In this document: positions 33,105 to 42,086 of the stretch, piece by piece
How the letters are laid out: each line of letters begins with the position of its first letter
Position numbering within the stretch: the first letter of the stretch is position 1
DNA from: JABDEZ01 sp965276955
GTDB taxonomy: Bacteria > Bacteroidota > Bacteroidia > Chitinophagales > Chitinophagaceae
Assembly: GCA_965276955.1 (NCBI GenBank)
Contig: CBDIBP010000043.1
Coordinates: 62,001 to 126,000 of the forward strand
Length of the DNA: 64,000 nucleotides
Direction of reading: 5' to 3'
Translations under genes and position numbers: made by a program
The notes under the pieces: generated by a model
What the model was told of the DNA's origin: nothing
The model's database searches: none
What the model saw: the letters and a program-made list of their open reading frames with translations, nothing else

Positions 33105-35546
33105 TTAAACCGGGTCCACATCAAAAACTATCTGCAGGTTGGTGAGGCCGCGCTGCCCGGTTATGTATTGCTTTTGCGCTTTCAGAAATGCTTTTACATT
33201 ATCGATGGTCTTACCATCGCGCGGGCATTTTACCCATATCTCCCTGATGTACATATTGCGTACCCGTGCTATTATAGCGGGCCCTGGTCCTTGCACTATC
33301 ACACCATCTACACCAGCCAGCGCAGTAGCCATCAGGTCGGCACCCTTTATAGCATTGTTCTCGTCAACATGCCTGAATATTATTTTGATAAGCCTGGAGA
33401 ATGGAGGGTACCAAAAGAACTGCCGGTACTGTATCTCATTACTATAGAAGGTATGTACATCATGCGCTTGCACCCACTCCAGCACCGGGTGCTTCAGGTT
33501 GTAGGCCTGCAGTATCACTTTGCCTGCACCGTCGGTGCGTCCTGCTCTGCCACTCACTTGCTCCATCAGCTGAAAGGCACGCTCGTTCACCCTGAAATCG
33601 GGGAAAGATAACAGGCTATCGGCATTTAATATGCCTACCAGCGCCACGCCTGCAAAGTCAAGGCCCTTTACTACCATTTGTGTACCTACAAGTATGTCTA
33701 CTTTGCGTGCATCGATGCGCGTCAGTAGTTCACTCATACTTTTTTTGCCGCGCATACTATCCACATCCATGCGTTCCACTCTTGCCTCCGGAAATATCTG
33801 CTTTATCTCTTCCTCTATTTTTTCAGTACCATAACTTTTGCTGGTAAGCTTGTTGCTGCCGCACTGTGGGCAAGTATGCAGCACAGATGCCTTCATGCCG
33901 CAATAGTGGCAATGCATTTTATCGGTACTCTTGTGGTAGGTGAGCGATACTGCACAGTTCTTGCACTGCGGCACGAACCCGCACACCATACACACCTGGA
34001 AGGGCGCATACCCCCTGCGGTTCTGGAAAAGTATTACCTGGCGTTTTTGCTGCAATGCCTCTATTATGGCTTGCTGCAGCATTGGGGTTATCATTTTGCT
34101 GCCGTTCGTTCCTGTATCCACGGTTTGCAGGCTCACCAGTTGTATCACAGGCATCTCTACACCCAGGTAGCGCTCTTTTAGTGCCACGTAAGCGTACTTA
34201 TTGTGCTGCACGTTGTATAGGCTTTCTATAGATGGTGTGGCGGACCCAAGTATCACCTTTGCGCCATGCAGCCCTGCAAGGTATATTGCCGCATCGCGCG
34301 CATGAAAACGCGGCGCCGGGTCTTTCTGCTTGTACGATCCGTCATGCTCCTCATCGGCCACTATAAGTCCCACGTCGCTATAGGGCAGCCACAGTGCCGA
34401 TCGTGGCCCTATCACCAATTTATATCCTCCCTTCCGCACTTTCTCCCATATCTCTACGCGCTCATTATTGCTGAAGCGGGAGTGATACACACCCATATCC
34501 TCGCCAAAGTAAGCCATGAGCCGGCTGACCAGCTGAGTGGTAAGAGCGATCTCCGGCAGCAGGAATATAGCCTGCCTGCCACTGGCTATGCATTCTTTTA
34601 TTTTACGAACGTAGAGCTGTGTCTTACCGCTACCGGTCACCCCATGCAGCAGCACAACGTTCTTTTCCTCCAGTCCCATTCCCAGCTTGGCATATGCCTC
34701 TTGCTGGGCGGGGGTAAATAGTATTTCATTAGTGGGTTGCTTACCGGTGTATTGCAGTCTGTCAGTGTCTTTATCTTCCAGTATGAATATCCCTTTGTCG
34801 GCAAGCGCTTTTACCTGTGCTGCTGTGGTGCCGGTGCGCTCTACAAGGTCTTGCCTGCGCACAAAACCATGCTTTACAGATAGCTCGGTATAGGCCATCA
34901 GTAGCTCCAGTTGCTTGGGTGCACGGGAGAGGGTATCAAATAGTTTTATCAGTGCCTGCTCGTTGCCATATTCTGGCGCCAGGGTCACTATTTTTTCTTT
35001 CTTAGGTGCATAGCTGGGTTCCAGGCTGTCGTTTATCAGCACCACCTGTTGCTCCAGCAGTTCGTTCAGCACTTGTGCAAAATGCCGCAAGCCTACTATA
35101 GCGCGCAGGTCGCTCAGGCTTATCTCTTTTCGTTGTTCCAGTGCAGCTACTGCCTCCTGTGCAGCTTCGCTCCATTCGTATAGTACATCGGGTTCTGCGT
35201 TCCATATCAAGCTGGTCTCGGCCATCAGCTTCAGGTGTGCGGGCAGGGCAGCCTGCATCACTTCGCCGGGTGCAGCCATATAGTACTGGCATACCCACCT
35301 CCAAAAGGTGAGTTGTATCTCATTCACTACAGGGTGCTCATCCAGCACATTCTTTATGGGCTTTACCGTATAGTTATCGGGTTTGTTATCATGCAGGCGG
35401 TCTATGATACCTGCATATTGCTTGTTGCGCCCCAGCGATACCTCTACCCGCATGCCTGCCTGCAGCGTGCCCTGCAGGGCTTCCGGCACTCCGTAGGTAA
35501 GTGTCTGCGGCAGGTTGAGTGGGACTATGATATCGGCAAAACGCAT
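33105..35546 (-). CDS. priA: Primosomal replication protein N' (PriA helicase)
   Basis: An 813-residue 3'-5' DNA helicase that restarts replication at collapsed forks. Visible are the N-terminal DNA-binding region (MRFADIIVPLNLPQTLTYGVP), Walker A GVTGSGKT (302-309), DEEH box (398-401), GSATPS, the paired zinc-binding Cys cluster (CMVCGFVPQCKNC; CHYCG; CPQCG) and the helicase C-terminal motif GTQMVVKGLDF with QVSGRAGR. Length is normal (about 800). It is divergent from the GNAT gene with 98 bp between. High confidence. Confidence 0.97.
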   Translation of the reverse strand: MRFADIIVPLNLPQTLTYGVPEALQGTLQAGMRVEVSLGRNKQYAGIIDRLHDNKPDNYTVKPIKNVLDEHPVVNEIQLTFWRWVCQYYMAAPGEVMQAALPAHLKLMAETSLIWNAEPDVLYEWSEAAQEAVAALEQRKEISLSDLRAIVGLRHFAQVLNELLEQQVVLINDSLEPSYAPKKEKIVTLAPEYGNEQALIKLFDTLSRAPKQLELLMAYTELSVKHGFVRRQDLVERTGTTAAQVKALADKGIFILEDKDTDRLQYTGKQPTNEILFTPAQQEAYAKLGMGLEEKNVVLLHGVTGSGKTQLYVRKIKECIASGRQAIFLLPEIALTTQLVSRLMAYFGEDMGVYHSRFSNNERVEIWEKVRKGGYKLVIGPRSALWLPYSDVGLIVADEEHDGSYKQKDPAPRFHARDAAIYLAGLHGAKVILGSATPSIESLYNVQHNKYAYVALKERYLGVEMPVIQLVSLQTVDTGTNGSKMITPMLQQAIIEALQQKRQVILFQNRRGYAPFQVCMVCGFVPQCKNCAVSLTYHKSTDKMHCHYCGMKASVLHTCPQCGSNKLTSKSYGTEKIEEEIKQIFPEARVERMDVDSMRGKKSMSELLTRIDARKVDILVGTQMVVKGLDFAGVALVGILNADSLLSFPDFRVNERAFQLMEQVSGRAGRTDGAGKVILQAYNLKHPVLEWVQAHDVHTFYSNEIQYRQFFWYPPFSRLIKIIFRHVDENNAIKGADLMATALAGVDGVIVQGPGPAIIARVRNMYIREIWVKCPRDGKTIDNVKAFLKAQKQYITGQRGLTNLQIVFDVDPV

Positions 35547-35644
35547 GGTAATGAGCAGGTAAACATTTAATTTAGCATAAAGCGCTTACCCATTTCATAT
35601 GCAATATACACTGGTGGGCTGCCTGTTTCCAAATAACTGGTGTT

Positions 35645-36184
35645 ATGGCCGATGCGAAAATATTTATAGAGACCGAAAGATTATTCCTTCGAGAACTGGT
35701 ACCGGAAGACGCCGAAGGTATGTTCGCGCTGGACAGCGACACCGAAGTGCACCACTACATAGGCCAACAACCTGTGAGAACTATAGAGGAAAGCCGCCAG
35801 GTAATAGAAATACTACGGGCACAATATGCAGCCAATGGTATAGGCCGCTGGGCTGTTATAGAAAAGACTACAGGGCAATTCATTGGGTGGAGCGGCTTGA
35901 AGCTGGATAAAGTACTTACTAATGGATATATAAACTACTACGACCTGGGATATCGCTTTATGACAAAGCATTGGGGCAAGGGCTATGCAACAGAGGCTGC
36001 TAAAGCATGGGTCAAGTATGGTTTTGAGACCATGGGCTTAAAAGAGATATTCGGGCGGGTAAATGTGGACAATATAGCTTCGCAAAAAGTAATTGAAAAT
36101 GCAGGGTTGAAATATGTGAATACTTTTGACTGTGAAGGGATAAAGCATAAGTGGTATAGAGCTATAGATGCCAAAACCATTTAA
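35645..36184 (+). CDS. GNAT family N-acetyltransferase (RimJ/RimL-like)
   Basis: A 179-residue acetyltransferase: FIETERLFLRELVPEDAEGMF at the start, then IGRWAVIEKTTGQFIGWSGL, LGYRFMTKHWGKGYATEAA (acetyl-CoA binding R/Q-x-x-G-x-G/A in the form HWGKGYA) and VDNIASQKVIENAGLKYV (typical of the RimJ/RimL group). Cytosolic. It may acetylate a ribosomal protein N-terminus or a small molecule; the substrate cannot be told. Just upstream of clpX on the same strand. Confidence 0.92.
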   Translation: MADAKIFIETERLFLRELVPEDAEGMFALDSDTEVHHYIGQQPVRTIEESRQVIEILRAQYAANGIGRWAVIEKTTGQFIGWSGLKLDKVLTNGYINYYDLGYRFMTKHWGKGYATEAAKAWVKYGFETMGLKEIFGRVNVDNIASQKVIENAGLKYVNTFDCEGIKHKWYRAIDAKTI

Positions 36185-36200
36185 ATAGCACAGGTATCCG

Positions 36201-36208
36201 TACCTTTG
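36201..36208 (+). promoter_or_regulatory. Candidate -7 element of clpX
   Basis: TACCTTTG matches TAnnTTTG exactly, 28 bp upstream of the clpX ATG. Confidence 0.5.
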
Positions 36209-36236
36209 CAGACAAATAATATATTTCTGATAGATA

Positions 36237-37498
36237 ATGGCAAAACAAACAGAAAGGAAATGTTCTTTTTGTGACCGTGTGGAGAGCGATGTGAACATCC
36301 TTTTTACAGGCATAAAGGGCAATATCTGCGACCAATGCATAGAGAATGCGCACATATTGCTGCAGGAGGCTAATGGTGATACTAAGATCAAAAAAGAAAA
36401 AGAGACCAAGACAGGGCTGGAGCATCATGTGATGCACAAACCCCGTGAAGTAAAAGCATTCCTGGACCAATATGTGATAGGGCAGGATGACGCCAAGAAG
36501 GTGCTTTCTGTGGCCATATACAACCATTACAAGCGCCTTGACCATGCCCCCGATAGCTGATGATGTGGAGATAGAGAAATCGAACATTATGATGGTGGGT
36601 GAAACCGGCACGGGTAAAACGCTGCTGGCAAAGACGATAGCGCAAGCTGCTGCAGGTGCCATTTGCTATAGTAGACGCAACCGTATTTACAGAGGCGGGG
36701 TACGTGGGCGAAGATGTGGAAAGCATACTGTCGCGGCTTGCTGCAGGCCATGCAACTTTGATGTGGCGGCTGCCGAGCGGGGCATAGTGTACATAGATGA
36801 ACTGGATAAGGTGGGCCGCAAGGGCGATAACCCATCCATAACCCGCGATGTGAGTGGCGAAGGCGTGCAGCAAGCCATGCTGAAACTGCTGGAAGGCAGC
36901 AGAGGTGCTGGTGCCGCCGCAGGGCGGGCGCAAGCATCCCAGAGCAGAAAATGATAAAGGTGAATACACGCAGAACATACTGTTCATCTGCGGAGGGGCA
37001 TTTGAGGGCATAGACAAGATGATAGCCCGCCGCGTGCAAACATCGGCCATTGGGTACAACGCTATTAACTCCTCAAAAGACCTGGACAGGGCCAACCTGC
37101 TACAGTATGTGAATGCACAGGACCTGCGTTCTTTTGGGCTGATACCGGAGTTGCTGGGTCGTTTGCCAATAGTGACATACCTGAGTCCGCTGGACCCGCC
37201 GGCGCTGAAACGTATACTTACAGAGCCTAAGAACGCACTGATAAAACAATACACCCGCCTGTTCGAATATGAAGGCATCAAACTAAAGGTGGATGAAGGT
37301 GCGCTCGACTACATGGTAGAGAAAGCTATACAGTACAAGCTGGGTGGCCGTGGCCTCCGTGCTATCTGCGAGATGATACTTACAGATGCTATGTTCGATA
37401 TGCCATCTGAGCAACATGATGGAACATTCCACCTGACAGCAGAGTATGCCCACCAGATGCTGGACCACAGCAAGCTGGGAGTGCTAAAGGCTGCATAA
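36237..37498 (+). pseudogene. clpX: clpX (ATP-dependent Clp protease ATPase subunit), broken by seven small insertions
   Basis: The locus encodes all of ClpX, the AAA+ unfoldase of ClpXP, but in several frames. In order: the zinc-finger domain (CSFCDRVESDV; ICDQCIENA), IGQDDAKKVLSVAIYNHYKRL, Walker A GETGTGKT, VPFAIVDATVFTEAGYVGED, AAAERGIVYIDELDK (Walker B), DNPSITRDVSGEGVQQAMLK, PPQGGRKHP, NILFICGGAFEGIDKMIARR, LIPELLGRLPIV and YKLGGRGLRAICE. Frame changes fit seven insertions adding eight bases: one C in the run 36547-36551, one base near 36641-36647, G36740, A36750, A36901, A36941 and AC 36966-36967. Removing them leaves 417 residues, the usual ClpX length, with no stop codons or lost motifs. 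Consensus sequencing error is the likely cause, and a real pseudogene is less so. Confidence 0.88.
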
Positions 37499-37531
37499 CA
37501 TGATATTATAAACAAGCTATAAAAACCGCAC

Positions 37532-37705
37532 ATGGAAGATCTGGTACAAGAACTAAAAGATAAAGCAGGCCTCACAGAAGAGCAGGCCCACAAGACCATA
37601 CAAACTATTAAGGACTATATCCAATCTAAGCTGCCGCCTATGTTCAGCGGTATGGTAGATAATTTCCTGGGCAGCAATACTGAGCCGGAAGATCATTTGG
37701 GATAG
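37532..37705 (+). CDS. 57-residue helical small protein downstream of clpX
   Basis: ATG at 37532 opens a 57-residue acidic protein: MEDLVQELKDKAGLTEEQAHKTI, then IKDYIQSKLPPMFSGMVDNFLG, described in two parts. It looks like two amphipathic helices and a PPMFSGMVDNFL loop that recurs in small Bacteroidota proteins of unknown function (DUF2267/DUF937-like repeats). It starts 33 bp after clpX and ends just before a strong terminator, so it is likely transcribed with clpX. Confidence 0.65.
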   Translation: MEDLVQELKDKAGLTEEQAHKTIQTIKDYIQSKLPPMFSGMVDNFLGSNTEPEDHLG

Positions 37706-37727
37706 TTATTTGTAAGTAAAATTTTTC

Positions 37728-37764
37728 AGAGGTTGCCTCAATGATTTGAGGCAACCTCTTTTTA
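37728..37764 (+). terminator. Intrinsic terminator after the clpX transcript
   Basis: Perfect 14-bp stem AGAGGTTGCCTCAA / TTGAGGCAACCTCT with a TGAT loop and T-run. Confidence 0.9.
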
Positions 37765-37802
37765 ATAAGAGCAGAGATAATTTCCGTAAATCAATACACT
37801 GA

Positions 37803-39509
37803 ATGCCCTCCCTTCCCGACCATATAGAACTGGATGAAAGTAACGCGGAGTTCAACTACGCCATGCAGTTCGTGCAGCACACCAACAGGCTTATATACCT
37901 CACTGGTAAAGCAGGCACAGGGAAGACCACTTTTTTAAAATACCTGAAGCAGACCACCAAGAAGAATACCGCTATTGTGGCACCTACAGGCGTTGCTGCA
38001 ATAAATGCAGGCGGGCAGACCATCCATTCCTTTTTTCAGATAAAGCCGGGCGTGTATGTGCCCAATGATAAAAGGTTGCGCAGCCACGCAGGCCCTTTCG
38101 ATACAGACAAAAGCACAGTATTCAACTACTTCAAGTATTCTGAAGAGCAGCGTAAGGTGGTACGCGAACTGGAGTTGCTGATCATTGATGAGATATCAAT
38201 GGTGCGCTGCGATCTGCTGGATGTAATAGACAGGCTGATGCGTGTATATCGCAACCGGGAGTTCGAGCCATTTGGTGGTGTGCAGGTGATACTGATAGGC
38301 GATACTTTTCAACTGCCACCAATTGCAGATGGCGAGCAATGGGATATACTAAGCAAGTTCTATGAAAGTCCTTTCTTTTTTAGCTCCCATGTCATTAGCC
38401 GGTACAAGCCGGTGTACATAGAGCTGAAGAAGATATACCGCCAGAAAGAACAAGCATTTATAGATCTGCTGAACAGGGTGCGCACTAACCAGGTATCGCA
38501 AGACGAGGTAGCATTGCTGAACAGTAAGTACGACCCCACATTCACTCCGCCGGAGGGCGCAAATTATATCACACTGGCTACCCACAATAAAATTGTGGAC
38601 ACTACCAATACTACCCGGCTTGCAGAATTGAAAACAGACGCGCTCACCTTCAAAGCTACTGTCGACAAAGACTTCCCCGATAACATGATGCCTGCAGATA
38701 AAGTGCTGCAATTGAAAGAGGGCGCACAGATCATGTTCATTAGAAACAACAGGGCCAAGAAGGTGCACAACGGAAAAATCGCAAAGATCAAATCATTGAA
38801 AGACGACAAGATAATAGTGGAGAATGAGGATGGCGATGAGATAGTGATGGAGAAGGAGACTTGGGAGAACATACGGTATTCATGGAACGATAAGGACCAT
38901 AAAATTGAAGACGAAGTAATAGGCAGCTTTACCCAATACCCTATAAGGCTGGCGTGGGCTATATCCGTACACAAAAGCCAGGGGCTTACTTTCGATCATG
39001 TTATTGCCGACTTGGGCGGCGCATTCTCTGCCGGGCAGGTATATGTCGCACTCAGTCGCTGCACTTCATTTAGCGGGTTGGTTTTGCAAACCCGCATAGG
39101 CCGCAATGCCATCAGAACAGACACCCGGGTCATTCGTTTTGCACAGAACGAGACGCCCGATACATTAATAGTACAGGAGCTTACCGATGGCAAAGCGGAC
39201 CACTACTACCGCAAGGCAAGAGAAGCTATAAGATCAAAAGATGTGGCTACTGCGCTACAACATTTCCTAAAGGCTATTGAGTTTAGGAATGATGCACACA
39301 CTGATATTTTCAAGAGATACATGAGTGTCCTTCAGCAACAGCTCACTGCAAAAAAGCCCATGCAGGCAAAGCTACCTGCAGCAGCAACCTTGCTATTAAG
39401 TGAATACAAAAAGGTAAAGACACTCGAACCGCTACCAGCCGATAGCAAGAAGAATAAGTCGATAAGTTTCTGGGTTGAGAAATTTGTTGTGCTTGCACGT
39501 ACACGATAA
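37803..39509 (+). CDS. Pif1/RecD-like superfamily 1 DNA helicase
   Basis: A 568-residue SF1B helicase. Motif I is GKAGTGKT (35-42). Motif Ia includes VAPTGVAAINAGGQTIHSFF, strongly Pif1-like. Motif II is LLIIDEISMV (D129-E130). Further motifs are QVILIGDTFQLPPI, ELKKIYRQKEQAFIDLLNRVR and the C-terminal AWAISVHKSQGLTFDHVIADL with YVALSRCTSFSGLVL. A C-terminal ~100-residue extension with helical TPR-like character (YYRKAREAIRSKDVATALQHFL) follows. Likely unwinds structured DNA such as G-quadruplexes or replication intermediates. Confidence 0.93.
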   Translation: MPSLPDHIELDESNAEFNYAMQFVQHTNRLIYLTGKAGTGKTTFLKYLKQTTKKNTAIVAPTGVAAINAGGQTIHSFFQIKPGVYVPNDKRLRSHAGPFDTDKSTVFNYFKYSEEQRKVVRELELLIIDEISMVRCDLLDVIDRLMRVYRNREFEPFGGVQVILIGDTFQLPPIADGEQWDILSKFYESPFFFSSHVISRYKPVYIELKKIYRQKEQAFIDLLNRVRTNQVSQDEVALLNSKYDPTFTPPEGANYITLATHNKIVDTTNTTRLAELKTDALTFKATVDKDFPDNMMPADKVLQLKEGAQIMFIRNNRAKKVHNGKIAKIKSLKDDKIIVENEDGDEIVMEKETWENIRYSWNDKDHKIEDEVIGSFTQYPIRLAWAISVHKSQGLTFDHVIADLGGAFSAGQVYVALSRCTSFSGLVLQTRIGRNAIRTDTRVIRFAQNETPDTLIVQELTDGKADHYYRKAREAIRSKDVATALQHFLKAIEFRNDAHTDIFKRYMSVLQQQLTAKKPMQAKLPAAATLLLSEYKKVKTLEPLPADSKKNKSISFWVEKFVVLARTR

Positions 39510-39521
39510 CATCTATCGTTA

Positions 39522-39977
39522 TCAATACTTCAATACAAAGTGTTGCTTTTCCTTGAACTCTTTCTTAAAAAAAAGTAATCCGACACCATCTATATCTATG
39601 CTCAATTTTACATGGGCATTACTATGTAGTTGTGTCCACTCCGCTGTATCCACAGGCGATGAATGTATGCCTGTTACAACCACAAGATCGTCACTATTCA
39701 ATATGGACATTTTTATGTTCAGCTGTGCTGCATCGGTTACCGATATTATTTGTAATGTAGTTGGCTGGCAGTAGCTGTTTATGTTTGTGAGTAAGCACCT
39801 ATACCTGTCATGCAACAAAGATACCTTTCCCTTCACGGTCAAAGGAATGCTATTAGGATCGCCCTTTTGTTGAAGTACTTGCTCTATGAAGCCATACACG
39901 AATGGCGAGTGTACCCCATGCCTGGTCTTAGCTTTTAAGCGGTATTTGATGTACTGTATAGTGGTGTAGATACTCAC
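39522..39977 (-). CDS. Methyltransferase-like protein lacking the SAM-binding core
   Basis: A 151-residue protein whose ends match a common Bacteroidota class I methyltransferase family. The N-terminus has KYRLKAKTRHGVHSPFVYGF and the C-terminus has VGLLFFKKEFKEKQHFVLKY. Full-length relatives are roughly 220-260 residues (recalled, not checked) and carry an ELGTSLG-type SAM loop in the middle. Here the corresponding region (LQIISVTDAAQLNIKMSILN) has no glycine-rich motif and about 70-90 residues are missing, so SAM binding is doubtful. The gene overlaps folA by 4 bp, as last gene of thyA-folA. It is either a degenerate paralogue retained for another role or under decay. Confidence 0.68.
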   Translation of the reverse strand: MSIYTTIQYIKYRLKAKTRHGVHSPFVYGFIEQVLQQKGDPNSIPLTVKGKVSLLHDRYRCLLTNINSYCQPTTLQIISVTDAAQLNIKMSILNSDDLVVVTGIHSSPVDTAEWTQLHSNAHVKLSIDIDGVGLLFFKKEFKEKQHFVLKY

Positions 39978-40477
39978 AGGTCTATCCGTTCGTACTTTTG
40001 AAAAGTGAAAGCGTATTTGTGGCGTTCATGAACGTCATGCGCTTCCTCCCATACCAGCTTCCAATGGCTGTGGTCTATGGTCGGGAAAAAAGCATCAGCC
40101 TGTTCTATCACGGTATGCACGCGGGTTACGTACATGCGGTCCACAATATCTATAGCTGCTGCAAATATTTGTCCGCCACCTATTATAAAACCCTCATCAC
40201 CTGGTTGTTGTTTCAGTATTTCTACTCCTTCTTCCAGGGTCTTGCAAAGTACCACACCCTCCGGGAGTGCAAGGTCTGCCTGCCTGGATACTACAATATT
40301 CAACCTTCCCGGCAATGGCTTGCCCAGCGAGTCGTAGCTTTTGCGGCCCATGAGCACAGGTTTGCCCATTGTGGTCCGTTTAAAGAATTTCAGGTCTTCG
40401 GGCAGGTGCCACGGCAATTGGTTGTGGCTGCCAATAGCATTGTTTTCCGATGCGGCTACTATAAAAGATAAAGTCAA
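39974..40477 (-). CDS. folA: Dihydrofolate reductase
   Basis: A 167-residue enzyme that reduces dihydrofolate with NADPH. Diagnostic parts: LSFIVAASENNAIGSHNQLPWHLPEDLKFFK (active-site Asp in the LPEDL segment; quoted in parts as AIGSHNQLPWHLP and EDLKFFK), TMGKPVLMGRKSYDSLGKPLPGR (cofactor binding), NIVVSRQ and GFIIGGGQIFAAAI. Normal length. It regenerates tetrahydrofolate for ThyA, whose gene is 36 bp upstream in the same operon; the stop overlaps the next gene by 4 bp. Confidence 0.97.
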   Translation of the reverse strand: MTLSFIVAASENNAIGSHNQLPWHLPEDLKFFKRTTMGKPVLMGRKSYDSLGKPLPGRLNIVVSRQADLALPEGVVLCKTLEEGVEILKQQPGDEGFIIGGGQIFAAAIDIVDRMYVTRVHTVIEQADAFFPTIDHSHWKLVWEEAHDVHERHKYAFTFQKYERIDL

Positions 40478-40513
40478 ATTCAGCGTATTCAGGAACTGTG
40501 AATGGAATAGTTG

Positions 40514-41308
40514 TTATACTGCCACAGGTGCTTTTATGGCAGGGTGGTGCTGGTAGTTCTCCAGAGTAAAATCCTCATACTTAAAAGCGAACAGGTCTTT
40601 TATCTCCGGGTTTATCTTCATCACTGGCAATGGGTACGGTGTGCGGGTCAGTTGCAGGTGTGCCTGGTCCAGGTGGTTCTTGTACAGGTGTACATCACCA
40701 AAGGTGTGCACAAAATCACCGGGTTGCAGCCCGCATACTTGTGCCATCATCATAGTTAGCAGCGCATAAGAAGCTATGTTGAATGGCACACCCAGGAACA
40801 CATCGGCACTGCGCTGGTACAGCTGGCAGCTTAGCTTGCCATCAGCCACATAGAACTGGAAGAGTGCATGGCAGGGGCTCAGTGCCATCTTCGGCAGGTC
40901 GGCCACATTCCAGGCATTCACTATCATCCGGCGGCTGTCTGGGTTGGTCTTTATCTGGTGCAGCACGTCCTTTATCTGGTCGTAGGTCTGTCCGTCTGCA
41001 CCGGTCCAGCTGCGCCATTGGTGGCCATATACAGGTCCCAGTTCGCCTTGTTCGTTGGCCCACTCATCCCATATGCTTACGCCATGCTCATTCAGCCACT
41101 TCACATTTGTATCTCCATTCAGGAACCATAGCAATTCATATATTATCGACTTCAGGTGCAGTTTCTTGGTGGTCACCATCGGGAACCCTTTTTGCAGGTC
41201 AAAACGCATCTGGTAGCCAAAGCAACTGATGGTACCAGTACCGGTGCGGTCTGTTTTTTCTACCCCGTTATCCAGTATATATTGTAGTAGTTTTTGGTAA
41301 GCCTCCAT
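40514..41308 (-). CDS. thyA: Thymidylate synthase ThyA
   Basis: A 264-residue enzyme (the same length as in E. coli) making dTMP from dUMP with methylene-tetrahydrofolate. Seen: DRTGTGTISCFGYQMRFDLQ (dUMP phosphate-binding Arg), GVSIWDEWANEQGELGPVYGHQWR, catalytic Cys in ALSPCHALFQFYV, LSCQLYQRSADVFLGVPFNIASYALL (dUMP/folate site, quoted as YQRSADVFLG and PFNIASYALL) and HTFGDVHLYKNH. It forms an operon with folA, a common pairing because ThyA consumes the cofactor that FolA restores. Confidence 0.98.
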   Translation of the reverse strand: MEAYQKLLQYILDNGVEKTDRTGTGTISCFGYQMRFDLQKGFPMVTTKKLHLKSIIYELLWFLNGDTNVKWLNEHGVSIWDEWANEQGELGPVYGHQWRSWTGADGQTYDQIKDVLHQIKTNPDSRRMIVNAWNVADLPKMALSPCHALFQFYVADGKLSCQLYQRSADVFLGVPFNIASYALLTMMMAQVCGLQPGDFVHTFGDVHLYKNHLDQAHLQLTRTPYPLPVMKINPEIKDLFAFKYEDFTLENYQHHPAIKAPVAV

Positions 41309-41453
41309 AAGTATGCAAGTTACAAAATAAAGATACCGGTCGGTAATGCATGTATTTATAATGCTATGCTATTCGGCTATTGCGCTTCTGTCCGCGCGGC
41401 ATCCCTTATAATGGTAAGGTTATGTATATTTATGCCGTTCAAATAAAGATATT

Positions 41454-41969
41454 ATGCCGGTAATACTGCCTGTAAAAGGTATTGCACCCACCATACCTGG
41501 TGATTGTTTTATAGCGCCCAACGCCACTATTGTAGGCGATGTAGTGATGGGCAACGAGTGCAGCGTATGGTTCAATACCGTGATACGCGGCGATGTGAAC
41601 AGCATACGCATAGGCAACAAGGTGAATGTGCAGGACGGCGCATGCATACATTGCACGTATCAGAAGACCACTACTAATATAGGTAACAACGTATCCATAG
41701 GCCACAATGCTATAGTGCATGGCTGCACGGTAGAAGATAATGTGCTGATAGGCATGGGGGCTATCGTGATGGACAATGTGCATATTGGCGCAAATACCAT
41801 CATAGCTGCTGGCGCTGTAGTGCTGGAAGGCACGCAAGTGCAGGGTGGCAGTATATATGCCGGGGTACCCGCAAAAAAAGTAAAGGATATCAGCCCCGAA
41901 TTATTGAAAGGCGAAGTGCAGCGTATAGCCGATAACTACCTGATGTACAGCAGTTGGTTTACAATATAA
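41454..41969 (+). CDS. Gamma-carbonic anhydrase-like hexapeptide-repeat protein
   Basis: A 171-residue left-handed beta-helix trimer protein with regular hexapeptide repeats (GDCFIAPNATIVGDVVMG, SVWFNTVIRGDVNSIRIG). It contains the three zinc-ligand histidines expected of gamma-class enzymes: one in DGACIHCTY and two in SIGHNAIVHGC. The C-terminus has YAGVPAKKVKDI and a helical tail. Members are often annotated gamma carbonic anhydrase or YrdA/PaaY-like; true carbonic anhydrase activity is not proven for this subgroup. Cytosolic. Confidence 0.9.
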   Translation: MPVILPVKGIAPTIPGDCFIAPNATIVGDVVMGNECSVWFNTVIRGDVNSIRIGNKVNVQDGACIHCTYQKTTTNIGNNVSIGHNAIVHGCTVEDNVLIGMGAIVMDNVHIGANTIIAAGAVVLEGTQVQGGSIYAGVPAKKVKDISPELLKGEVQRIADNYLMYSSWFTI

Positions 41970-42057
41970 GATCTCAATATTAATTTAATATTAAATTTTA
42001 TCTCATTAGAACATAATTATTTTTATTATAAGGCTATGATTTATTGAACAGACCTTA

Positions 42058-42065
42058 TATATTTG
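42058..42065 (+). promoter_or_regulatory. Candidate -7 element of the first beta-barrel gene
   Basis: TATATTTG matches TAnnTTTG, 21 bp upstream of the ATG at 42087. It supports the shorter start rather than 42063, which overlaps this element. Confidence 0.45.
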
Positions 42066-42086
42066 TTCCAAATTACACTCACAAAC

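Noticed and set aside
36237..37498. Programmed frameshifting in clpX
   Set aside because: Seven insertions at non-slippery positions with no conserved slippery site or stem; error or mutation is simpler.
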